Shown one piece after another: positions 56,006 through 64,000 of a stretch of DNA of 64,000 nt. How positions within the stretch are numbered: position 1 is the stretch's first letter; every line of letters starts with the position of its first letter. Under the pieces are notes generated by a model. That model worked only from the letters and a program-made list of their open reading frames with translations, was not told the origin of the DNA and did not search any database. A program made the translations under genes and the position numbers. This DNA comes from Antennarius striatus (lineage: Eukaryota > Chordata > Actinopteri > Lophiiformes > Antennariidae), in contig NC_090797.1 of assembly GCF_040054535.1 (NCBI RefSeq), positions 14,846,501 through 14,910,500 on the forward strand, in the 5' to 3' direction.

Positions 56006-56613
56006 TCCAAAGATGCAGCCACCCACAACAACACCACAGACCTCCAGGACTACACGGAGACCGTCACTGCATACATGAGGAAATGTATGGATGATGTCAC
56101 GGTCACCAGAACCTTCTCAGAGCTGGGGACGAGGTGGGCCTGACGAGGGCCAACCTGTCACGAGGCATACAAGTGTCCAAGAGACAGTACTCCAGGAGGA
56201 TCGCCACCCACTTCAGCGACAGCAGAGACACCAGGAACATGTGGCGGGAGATTCAGTTCATTATGGACTACAAGCCAACTTCCACAGTTCTGCGACAGCT
56301 CCACCACTCTGCTGAATCAGCTGAATGTCTTCTTTGCGTGCTTTGTGACAGACAACAACATCCCGGCACAGAAGACTCCACCTCTTCCTGGCGACCAGGC
56401 GTTGACACTTTCTCAGGACAACGTGAGGCAAGTCCTCAGAAGGACCAACGCATGGAAAGCCCAGGTCCTGACAACATTCCTGGTCGTGTCCTGAGAGACT
56501 GCTGATGAGCTCACAGATGTCTTCACAGACATCTTCAACATCTCCCTGAGCCAGGCTGTTGTCCCCACCTGCCTCAAAGCCACCACCATCATCCCAGTCC
56601 CGAAGAAGTCGCC

Positions 56614-56748
<135 letters not shown>

Positions 56749-56789
56749 ACTTCATGGTATATATACCTCATGGTCTCTCAGGAGACCAT

Positions 56790-57395
56790 GAGGGCACTAT
56801 GGTGGTCATGGATGACATCCTGATATTCTGCAAGGACAGGGAGGACCACGACAAGAATCTTCGCAAAGTGCTAGAAACCATCAGAGCGTCTGGACTGAAG
56901 TAAGTGCCAGTTCACTAAAACTGAGATCCTGTGCTTCAGTCATGTGATAGGCAAAGAGGGCATCAGGCCGGATATGAGCAAGGTCAGAGCGATAACAGAG
57001 CTACCGAGTCCCACCAACCTGACAGAGCTACGGCAGACAATTGGGATGATCAACTCTTTGGGGAAATTCCTCCCTGCCCTGTCATGAGTCATGCACCCCA
57101 TCAACAGCCTCCTGAAAAAGGACACGGCCAGGGTTTGGGGAGACGAACAGGAGCAAGCATTCAAGGAGGTAAAGCAAATGCTGACCTCTGCGCCAGTGCT
57201 GGCGTTCTACGACGCCAACAAACCAACCGTGGTGAGCGCCGATGCCAGCAACTTCGGCCTGGGAGCTGCGCTGCTACAGGAGCAGGGAGACGGCCTCAGA
57301 CCTGTGGCATTCTGTTCCAGGACGTTGACCGAGACTGAGCGACGCTATTCCCAGATCGAGAAAGAGTGCCTCGCCAGCGTATGGGCATGTGAGCT
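56790..57395 (+). pseudogene. Ty3/Gypsy-like reverse transcriptase end and RNase H
   Basis: Frames read [20 protein letters not shown] (YxDD-type box as VMDD), then in another frame [20 protein letters not shown] and [17 protein letters not shown]. RNase H follows: [38 protein letters not shown] and [12 protein letters not shown]. The frame is broken at least once near 57090. It ends abruptly at about 57395 where a LINE-type tail is inserted. Confidence 0.75.
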
Positions 57396-57618
57396 ATTGT
57401 GTGATCTCTGCACTCTATTTATGCTATTAGGTTTTGTTGTGTTTGTCTATACTGTCGTGTTTATATGTCTCTTGTGTTTATTTAGTGTGAATTGTGTGTT
57501 GTCGAACTGTGATAGCTGTATTCTCTTGCACTCTTGTATAATGTATGCCGTATGACTGTACGCGTACTTAACATAGGTAAGTAATTTCCCTGTAGGATTA
57601 TTAGAGTATTCTTTATTC
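57396..57618 (+). repeat. retroposon 3' tail fragment
   Basis: Contains GTGTTGTCGAACTGTGATAG and GATTATTAGAGTATTCTTTA, related to 28330-28447. A 5'-truncated insertion within the Gypsy-like sequence. Confidence 0.5.
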
Positions 57619-57619
57619 A

Positions 57620-58300
57620 TTCTCAGTCCTGCAATTTTGATTAGACACCAGATTGTTTTTGGGACTAATGAAAAGAAGCTCCGGGAGAAACTGTTGAGGG
57701 AGACAGACCTCACATTAAACAGTGCTATAAAAATATGTCACGCCAGTGAACTTACACGGCAACAGGTAGTGACGTTCAGAGAGCCTTCGCAAGTAGCAAC
57801 ATACCAAGAAAATGAAGCAGTGAATCTTTCACATGCGTTCTGGCAGCTGAGGCTGGACCCAGAAAGTAGCTAATACACCACCTTTAACACTCCATTTGGA
57901 CATTACCGTTTCGTGACGCTCCCATTTGGCATCAAATCAGTGCCAGGGAACTTCCACGGAGCAATGGAGTCCATAATAGAGAGTCTGGAAGGCACCAGAT
58001 TCTATATAGATGACCTGTTTGTTTGGGGAACAACACAACAGCAACATGATGGGAGACTGGAGAAACTATTACAGAGAATTTAAAAAAAGTGAACTGAAAC
58101 TAAACAGGGACAAGTGTCTCTTCAGTGTCACAGAGATGACCTTCCTGGGAGACAAGGTCACAAGTGAAGGTGTGGAACCTGATCAGTCAAAAGTGCAAGC
58201 CATATTGGACATGCCTGCCTCCACCGACCAAAAGGGTGTCTTGCGAGCCATGGGAAACATCAACTTCCTGGGCAAGTTCATCCCTAATCTTACTGCCAAG
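57620..58300 (+). pseudogene. Ty3/Gypsy-like Gag end fused to reverse transcriptase by deletion
   Basis: The frame reads QIVFGTNEKKLREKLLRETD, then LTLNSAIKICHASELTRQQV (Gag C-terminal helix pattern). It passes within one frame into NLSHAFWQLRLDPESS, TPFGHYRFVTLPFGIKSVPG and the FYIDDLFVWG palm box, then FLGDKVTSEGVEPDQSK. The zinc knuckle, protease and RT fingers are missing. Several stops follow. Confidence 0.7.
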
Positions 58301-58780
58301 TGATGTATTCCTGTGTGGCCTCAGCATTTTTGTAGTGAGACCGGTTTCGGCTGGTTCTGCTACGTGGAGTATGTTTCACGTCCTAATATGACAATATGCG
58401 CTGTGCCTTTCAGATGTATTAAGGTGTAACCATATATAGGAATGGAAGTATATGCGCTGTAACTTGTGTCTAAAAAGGATGTCATCTGAAGGTTGTTTTA
58501 CTGAGAAGAGACAGGCCTGTTAGTTTCACATGGGAACTGAGTGTGGTGAAATATTGTCTGATGTTAAGACACGCCTACTGAAGAACATAAATACTGAGTG
58601 ATTTCTGTATTTCATTGCACACTAGCACTGCATATGTATAAGCCTTTTGTGCCCAGAATATTCTGTAATAAAGCTTCAAAGAACTTTTCATCTGTTTCCA
58701 GTCTCTTTTCGTGACCAACATTTTCACTACCCAAAATAAAGGAACACGGGGAGGCTAGAGAAGAGAATCGCCTCCTAACA
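58301..58780 (+). repeat. probable 5' LTR
   Basis: Starts TGATGTATTCC after the Gypsy fragment and ends CCTCCTAACA (TG...CA). Contains ATAAATACTGAG and GTAATAAAGCTTCAAAG (poly(A) signal at about 58670), and is followed two bases later by a tRNA-complementary primer site. The left boundary is less certain than the right. Confidence 0.6.
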
Positions 58781-58783
58781 ATT

Positions 58784-58801
58784 TGGTGACCCCGACGTGA
58801 T
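58784..58801 (+). other. primer-binding site complementary to tRNA-Trp
   Basis: TGGTGACCCCGACGTGAT is the exact complement of a vertebrate tRNA-Trp 3' end including CCA, as I recall it. The position directly after the LTR fits. Confidence 0.7.
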
Positions 58802-59511
58802 CTTGGGCTGAGGTGTTGGTTTGACAGACTGAACTTCAGGCGCCATCAATTGAAAAGGTAAGAGGACCATTCTTACTCTAAAATTGATCTTCCGTCTGTA
58901 AACTGATACTGAACCTAAGGTCCGTCAATTTTTTTTTGATTTGAACTTGTGTTTTTTGAATAAGCTAAATTGTGACTGTGACTGGAAATGTTTTTCTGAA
59001 AGGCCTGTTTTATTTGTCCTGGGTTAGAGGCCCTGGAGGATACTGCCGTGTTCCTCCTAAACAGGTTGAAATGCCCTGGCTGTCTGGCGAGGCAGCATTA
59101 AGGGTTTAGACGTGCCCTGTGAAGGCGGTGTCCTATCACGAAAAGGTTGTAAATCCCGAAGGGTTCCACTCCCTTCAAAAATTTCTGGACTGGGAGGTTG
59201 TTCGCTTGAAATCAAAGGACTGTTGTGCACTTAATAAAGAGTAATTGAGACATCTAGAGTGTCCAGTGGGACTATTTGGTCCTGGAGGTTGTCCGTTCTT
59301 TACTATTTGGTAAAGAATCTGGAGGACTAGAATTCCTCGTTTGAAATTGCGCGCTGAGAAATAGTGAATTGTTTGTGTTGAGGAATTGTGAGGCTCGTAG
59401 CTGTCTTGTTGTGAGACAGTTGTCCTCCTCTGTCCAAGAAACACTGTGACTAGTCTGAGGTCTGGGACCTCTGAGTTCTGGGAACTCTGCTCTGGGAGCA
59501 ACAACTGCAGT

Positions 59512-60030
59512 CATGGAAGGTGAATTTGATCGGGAGAAGGAGCGGTTTGATTTGAGAGACATTCCTGATCATCCAACTGGCGTTTTATTAAAAGACCAAG
59601 TTAAATTGGTTAATGGTTAAGGGTAGGGCAGATGCTGAAACATGCAACTGTTTCTCCCCATAGCCTATGGCTCAAATCACTTGTTGTTTGTTGTCTTTAT
59701 TGATGTCTATTTTATACTGTACATCTCTTATCGGTAAAATGTTGTAATTTATTTTTTATCTGAAATGATCTGTGTGTCTGAAACTTTTTGTTGCCTTCTT
59801 GGCCCAGGTCCCTCTTAAAATAGAGATTTTTAATCTCAATCAGGCTAACCTGGATAAAAAAGGTTAAAAAAATAAAAAATAAATAAAAAATTGGCATCTC
59901 AGGTTGCAGTCGGCGGACTGCCTGAAAAACCTCGCGAGAAGAGTCAAAGAGAATTGCATGCATGGTTTGACTTGTACAAAGATGTTGAGGAGTTGAAAGA
60001 TAGTGATCCGACCCTTGGACTGCAACTAAA
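59512..60030 (+). pseudogene. Gag-like frame of the tRNA-Trp-primed element
   Basis: An ATG at 59512 opens MEGEFDREKERFDLRDIPDH, then PTGVLLKDQVKLVNG and a stop. After a retroposon tail insertion it resumes at about 59895 with ASQVAVGGLPEKPREKSQRE and LHAWFDLYKDVEELKDSDP. No pol follows. A leader with a possible splice donor (AAAAGGTAAGAG at about 58854) lies upstream. Confidence 0.45.
59625..59893 (+). mobile_element. 5'-truncated retroposon tail inserted in Gag
   Basis: Contains GAGATTTTTAATCTCAATCA and GGATAAAAAAGGTTAAAAAA, followed by (AAATA)-type repeats. This is the common end of a fish LINE/SINE family. Confidence 0.55.
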
Positions 60031-60139
60031 CAATATAACCGGGCGATAAAAAATAAGGAAATCAAGTAAAAAATATAAGTATAATGTAAGTGAATAAAGT
60101 AATATAAAGGAAAATTTAGGAACCATAATTTGTGAAATA

Positions 60140-60952
60140 CAGGTAGTCGCCGACTTACGACCGCGATTGGGACCGACAGATCGGTCGTAACTCGACTTGG
60201 TCGTAAATCGACTCTTAAGTAAAAATTAAATCCAGCAGCGCTGGTTCTTGGCTGGGGGTCGTCCGCATCGTCAGCTGGGGCAGCGTGTGGGTTGGTGGGA
60301 GCGGGAGACGATCTTTTCATAATCATTGTGAGCTTTATCTGAATTGTTCGTTTCTTTTTCTCCTCATAAATTTCACGATATGGACGGAAAGCGTCGTTTG
60401 CCATCCGTTCAATCCTTGCAAATGTTTCTATGTTCTATGTCCATTTCTTCAAAGTGTGCACGGAGTTTATTTAACAGGGAAAAGCCTTCTGACAAGCCTT
60501 TGGTGGTGGACATTGTTTCTGTTTCCTCCTCTTCTTTCTCTGCTTCTCTTCTCTCTTCTTCTTCCACTCTTTCTTCTTCCAGCGCGATCATTCGTGAGTT
60601 CTCCAAGGAGAGGTTTTTTGCCAGTTTCACTATTTTCTCCCGAATCTGATTAAGTTCTTCGTCACTTTCAAATCCAGCAGAAGAGTTCACGTAACGCTTG
60701 ACAGTTTTTCCATACGCCATTCATACATTTCTCCGTCACAGCCTCCTAAGCAGCCCAGCCCATCAGCAGTGGGCTGGGCTGCTGATCTCAGTGTGACTGA
60801 ACAGCGTGTGTGCGCCGTGGGGACTGGAGAGAGCGCGGGAGCCTCAGAGCGTGAGTACTGTGGCTGGAGGGAATGCCCCGCCCTACCCGGACATTGTGGT
60901 CGTAAAGTCGATCGGTCGCAAGTTGCATAGGTCGTAAGTCGGCGACTACCTG
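60140..60952. mobile_element. 813-bp TIR transposon, TA target
   Basis: Perfect terminal inverted repeats CAGGTAGTCGCCGACTTACG.../...CGTAAGTCGGCGACTACCTG, flanked by TA on both sides (60138-60139 and 60953-60954). Sub-terminal GGTCGTAA motifs repeat inwards. TA duplication and CAGG ends fit the pogo/Tigger or mariner group. No transposase catalytic motif is visible inside; the interior holds coiled-coil ORFs on the reverse strand. Confidence 0.85.
60200..60720 (-). pseudogene. coiled-coil ORF carried inside the TIR element
   Basis: Reverse frame from ATG 60720: MAYGKTVKRYVNSSAGFESD, then a long charged helix rich in Glu/Arg (ALEEERVEEEERREAEKEEE) to a stop at 60409. The following frame reads RMANDAFRPYREIYEEKKKR and ends with KRSSPAPTNPHAAP and a Pro/Ser-rich tail. 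One frameshift or stop separates the halves. I do not recognise it as a transposase; it may be the non-catalytic tail of one or captured sequence. Confidence 0.45.
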
Positions 60953-61329
60953 TAACATAGAAAAAGGCTTCAGCCAAATGTAACAATCACTTCATGAGCA
61001 TGAATCTAAGTTGAATCTAATCTAAATTGAAGTCCCCCTTCTGCACACATTTTCCTCTGAAATAAAAGGGGCGTATGGATACATAAACTGTATAAGTAAT
61101 TGATATAAACTTTAAACTATAAAATGAGTCTTTCAGTGTCTGGCATACATCCGTGTATACATAGGGGTGCATTTCTTAAACGTCACCCGGCTGAAATAAG
61201 GTCACCCAGAGTTAGTGTGTGTTTGATAAGATCCGACCATACGTGTATGGGAAGATCAGAGCCAATGAGAACTTGTGTGACTGATAAGCCCACCGAAAGT
61301 ACAAGCATACCAATCAAATAATCTGAACA

Positions 61330-61560
61330 TAGAAGCTTGGGATAAAATAAAGTTGTTGTTTTTTTTGTTAGTTTTTTATGAGTGTAGAAAACTGTTTGCT
61401 TGGACGTCATAAGTGATTCTGTGTAACTGAGTGTATGATTGCTGAGCTCAGGTGTGAATGTGTGAGCTGGAAAAACAAAAAGTCTGATTGATTGTGTTTG
61501 ACTGGGATTAAAACATATGTGCTGTAGATGGAATACTAGAAAGTGTGTTGAAAGTGCACT
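61330..61560 (+). repeat. older LTR-like repeat, uninterrupted copy
   Basis: Homologous (inverted) to 18690-18836 plus 15140-15231, joining the two across CTGG at 61467-61470. It is the pre-insertion form of the retrovirus target. Confidence 0.7.
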
Positions 61561-61564
61561 CATA

Positions 61565-61640
61565 GAGTGCCAAAGACGAAATATTTCGTCTTATAGAATC
61601 CAAACGTTGAGTGCCAAAGTCGAGATATTTCGTCTTAGGC
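61565..61640. repeat. direct repeat with 20-bp palindrome
   Basis: GAGTGCCAAAG(A/T)CGA(A/G)ATATTTCGTC occurs twice, 45 bases apart. The first copy contains the perfect palindrome AAGACGAAATATTTCGTCTT (61573-61592). It looks like a transposon sub-terminal repeat, just upstream of the ORF at 61800. Confidence 0.6.
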
Positions 61641-61799
61641 TTTTTTTATAGGGAACGTTAGATCAAAGCGTTTCGCACATTCTGTGTGATTTTCAGCCTT
61701 GTATTCCATTTATTCCGGTCGGGGGCAGTGTTTCACACCCTAGATCACCAGATAAAGCGACGAAGAAGCGTCGGTGTTGGGGCAGTAGTGGAGAGCAAA

Positions 61800-62348
61800 A
61801 TGGCGAAGCGCAAGGCGAAAGCATGTGGAGGAGGCAAATTCAAGCAGCTAACACTGGCACAGAGCTTGTCTGGCAGTGTAGCTGCTGTGAAAATGAGCGA
61901 GAGCAGTAAGGATCGGGGGTGTGCAGGAGATGCACCCAAGGAGGTTGAAAACCGGAGCGGAGGCGAGGAAAACGTGGCGGGTTGTAGCGGGGGCCTCCCG
62001 CAGTTCGGCGGCGTCCCACGTGGGAGCGCTGGTGCGGAAAGTTCTCCGCTGCGTCTGTCCGGCGACAGTTCTGACTCTGAACCGGACCCGGATTCTTCAT
62101 CTGAATGGGTACCGTCAGAAAGCAGCAGGGAGTCCTCTCCAGACCCGTGGGAGCCCACGGAGGATCTGAGGAGCAAAGGTTACTATTTTGCTACTTTGTT
62201 GCATGATGTAAAAAACACGTGTCGGCCCTCCATCTCACATAAGTTGTTCCCCATCTATGAATGTATTACTCTTTTGTGTAAAATGGTACTTATTTCAGGC
62301 ATGTGTGTGTATATATGTATAATTTGTGTGTGTGTGTACGTTTTCTAG
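61800..62348 (+). CDS. unassigned ORF, basic N-terminus and acidic Ser-rich middle
   Basis: ATG 61800 opens MAKRKAKACGGGKFKQLTLA. A Gly/Ser-rich linker follows, then an acidic block SGDSSDSEPDPDSSSEWVPS. Coding character fades after about 62176 into GT-rich sequence and the frame stops at 62348. The layout resembles the disordered N-terminus of piggyBac-like transposases, but there is no DDD domain to confirm it. It may be the first exon of a host or transposon gene, or a truncated element. Confidence 0.3.
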   Translation: MAKRKAKACGGGKFKQLTLAQSLSGSVAAVKMSESSKDRGCAGDAPKEVENRSGGEENVAGCSGGLPQFGGVPRGSAGAESSPLRLSGDSSDSEPDPDSSSEWVPSESSRESSPDPWEPTEDLRSKGYYFATLLHDVKNTCRPSISHKLFPIYECITLLCKMVLISGMCVYICIICVCVYVF

Positions 62349-62367
62349 AATGGTACATATTTCAGGC

Positions 62368-62370
<3 letters not shown>

Positions 62371-62441
<71 letters not shown>
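62371..62441. repeat. (TA)n tract at LINE 3' end
   Basis: About 35 TA units directly adjoining the 3' end of the reverse-strand R4/Dong-like LINE. Confidence 0.9.
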
Positions 62442-62448
<7 letters not shown>

Positions 62449-63913
62449 GTCCCTCTCACCCTTGTGGGGTGGTATCTGTGTGTCAGCCTCAAGCTCGGGT
62501 CCTCTACCAGAGGCCTGGGAGTCTGAGGGTTCTGCGCAGTATCTTAGCTGTTCCTAGGACTGCGCTCTTCTGGACTGAGGCTTCAGATGTTGTTCCAGGA
62601 ATCTGCTGGAGCCACTCTTCCAGTTTGGGGGTCACTGCCCCAAGTGCTCCTACTACCACGGGGACCACATTAACCTTAACCTTCCACATCTGTTCCAGCT
62701 GTTCTTTCAACCCTTGATATTTCTCAATCTTTTCGTGTTCCTTCTTCCTGATGTTGGCATCAGCTGGAATCGCCACATCTATCACCACTGCTCTCTTCTG
62801 CTCTTTGTCCATCACCACAATGTCCGGTTTGTTAGCCAGTAGCTGTTTGTCGGTCTGGAAGCTGAAGTCCCACAGGATCTTAGCCTTGCCGTTCTCAACC
62901 ACCTTCGGTGGTATGTCCCATTGGGATTTGGGTACTTCTAGTCCATACCGGGTACAGATGTTCCTGTACACTATCACAGCTACTTGGTTGTGCCTTTCCA
63001 TGTATGCTGAGCTGGCGAGCATCTTACACCCTGCTACCACATGCTGGACTGACTCTGGGGCTTCTTTACATAGCCTGCACCTTGGGTCAGATCTACTGTG
63101 GTAGATATTGGCCTCTATTGCCCTTGTACTTAGGGCCTGTTCTTGTGCTGCCATGATCAGTGCCTCTGTGCTGTCTGTCAGTCCAGCTTTATTCAGCCAT
63201 TGGTAGGTCTTCTTGATATCAGCCACTTCCTCTATCTGACGGTGGTACATGCCGTGTAGGGACTTGTCCCTCCATGTTGTCTCCTCCTCCTCCTCCTCTT
63301 CCTCCTCAGGTTTCTGCTGTCTAAGGCATTCACTGAGCAGTTCATCTGTCGGGGCCATCTTCCTGATGTACTCTTGGATTTTTGATGTCTCATCCTGGAC
63401 AGCGGCCCTGATGCTCACTAGTCCTCGGCCTCCCTCTTTCCGCTTAGTGTACAGCCTCAGGATGCTGGACTTGGGGTGAAACCCTCCATGCATGGTGAGG
63501 AGCTTTCTAGTCTTGATATCTGTGGCTTCTATCTCCTCCTTTGGCCAGCTTATGATCCCAGCGGGGTATCTGATGACCGGCAGTGCATACATGTTGATGG
63601 CTCGGACCTTGTTCTTGCCATTCAGCTGACTTCTCAGGACTTGCCTTACTCTCTGGAGGTATTTGGCTGTGGATGACTTCCTTGCGGCCTCCTCATGGTT
63701 GCCATTAGCCTGTGGGATTCCAAGGTATTTGTAGCTGTCCTTGATGTCTTCTATCCTGCCCCCTGGTAGGTTGACCCCTTCAGTTCTGATCATCTTGCCT
63801 CTTCTTGATACCATCCGGCCACAGGATGGGCGTGGTCTGGAATGCAGGAGGGAGTGGGCGTGGCTTCGAACCCCAGACATGGCGGGCACTATCCAGTGAG
63901 GGTCCTTAGGCAA
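62442..63913 (-). mobile_element. R4/Dong-like LINE, 3' part with REL endonuclease
   Basis: The reverse frame 63913 to 62504 (about 470 codons) is open. It reads the reverse transcriptase thumb region (DSYKYLGIPQANGNHEEAAR, INMYALPVIRYPAGIISWPK, LTMHGGFHPKSSILRLYTKR), a run of ten Glu near residue 210, and a zinc knuckle CRLCKEAPESVQHVVAGC. A restriction-like endonuclease core KPDIVVMDKEQKRAVVIDVA follows, and the end LGTAKILRRTLRLPGLW is a natural C-terminus. Elements of this clade cut target DNA with this C-terminal enzyme. The palm domain (YxDD) is missing; the 5' end is lost at about 63.85 kb. Confidence 0.8.
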
Positions 63914-64000
63914 GACCCTTAATGCTATACGAGCCTACCTCAAACATGAGTGAACACAATAATGACAGAGTCATACCGGCTCGGACGTCGCCCGGGTTAA
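63914..64000. other. window end, unassigned repeat
   Basis: The last bases (CATACCGGCTCGGACGTCGC, then CCGGGTTAA) resemble the RTE-type leader near CATACCAGATCGGTCGAGGC at position 40, and may be the start of another LINE cut by the window edge. Confidence 0.35.

Overview
The window looks like nuclear DNA of a ray-finned (teleost) fish. It carries a vertebrate tRNA-His(GTG) gene, an intron-containing makorin-type RING/C3H gene, and the usual fish repeat mixture: L2, Rex1-like, RTE/Rex3-like and R4/Dong-like LINEs, Tc1/pogo-like DNA transposons, tRNA-derived SINEs, and long (CA)n, (TATC)n and (TA)n tracts. No bacterial operon, CRISPR array or phage structure is visible. All family names come from reading translations by eye, without a database search.

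Layout. 0-4.7 kb: RTE LINE fragment, tRNA-His cassette, Tc1 remnant, 5'-truncated L2, Rex3-like scrap. 4.7-6.2 kb: makorin first exon and promoter plus a broken membrane-protein fragment. 6.2-14 kb: decayed DNA transposons, a SINE, simple repeats and long gene-poor stretches. 14-18.8 kb: an endogenous retrovirus inserted into an older LTR element. 18.85-20.24 kb: RTE LINE. 20.5-31.4 kb: second membrane-protein fragment, an apparently intact makorin-like gene (copy B, 7 exons), hAT-like and LINE debris. 31.6-38 kb: makorin copy C (reverse strand) with an inserted possible solo LTR, then Rex1-like LINE. 38-44 kb: SINE, Rex1-like LINE and a second tRNA-His cassette. 44.5-50.8 kb: reverse-strand counterpart of the 21.7-30.1 kb block, holding makorin copy D (internally deleted). 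50.8-56.6 kb: Rex1-like LINE split by a nearly complete L2 with an open ORF2. 56.6-64 kb: Gypsy-like pieces, an LTR with a tRNA-Trp-type primer site, a TA-flanked TIR element with coiled-coil ORFs, and an R4/Dong-like LINE.

Main result. A makorin-like unit occurs four times: A (4.7-5.0 kb), B (21.7-24.8), C (33.7-36.8) and D (49.0-50.8). B is forward and A, C and D are reverse. B/C and B/D therefore form large inverted repeats of about 3.6-5.2 and 6.3-8.4 kb. Exon 1 encodes only a few residues and is joined in phase to an exon that starts at the tail of what is normally the second C3H finger, so the usual N-terminal C3H pair is absent. B reads open for 326 residues, C has one frameshifting extra base, D has lost its RING, and A is only a first exon. 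The arms differ by datable insertions (a LINE in B, a probable LTR in C, a SINE in D), which makes the locus a readable record of duplication and decay.
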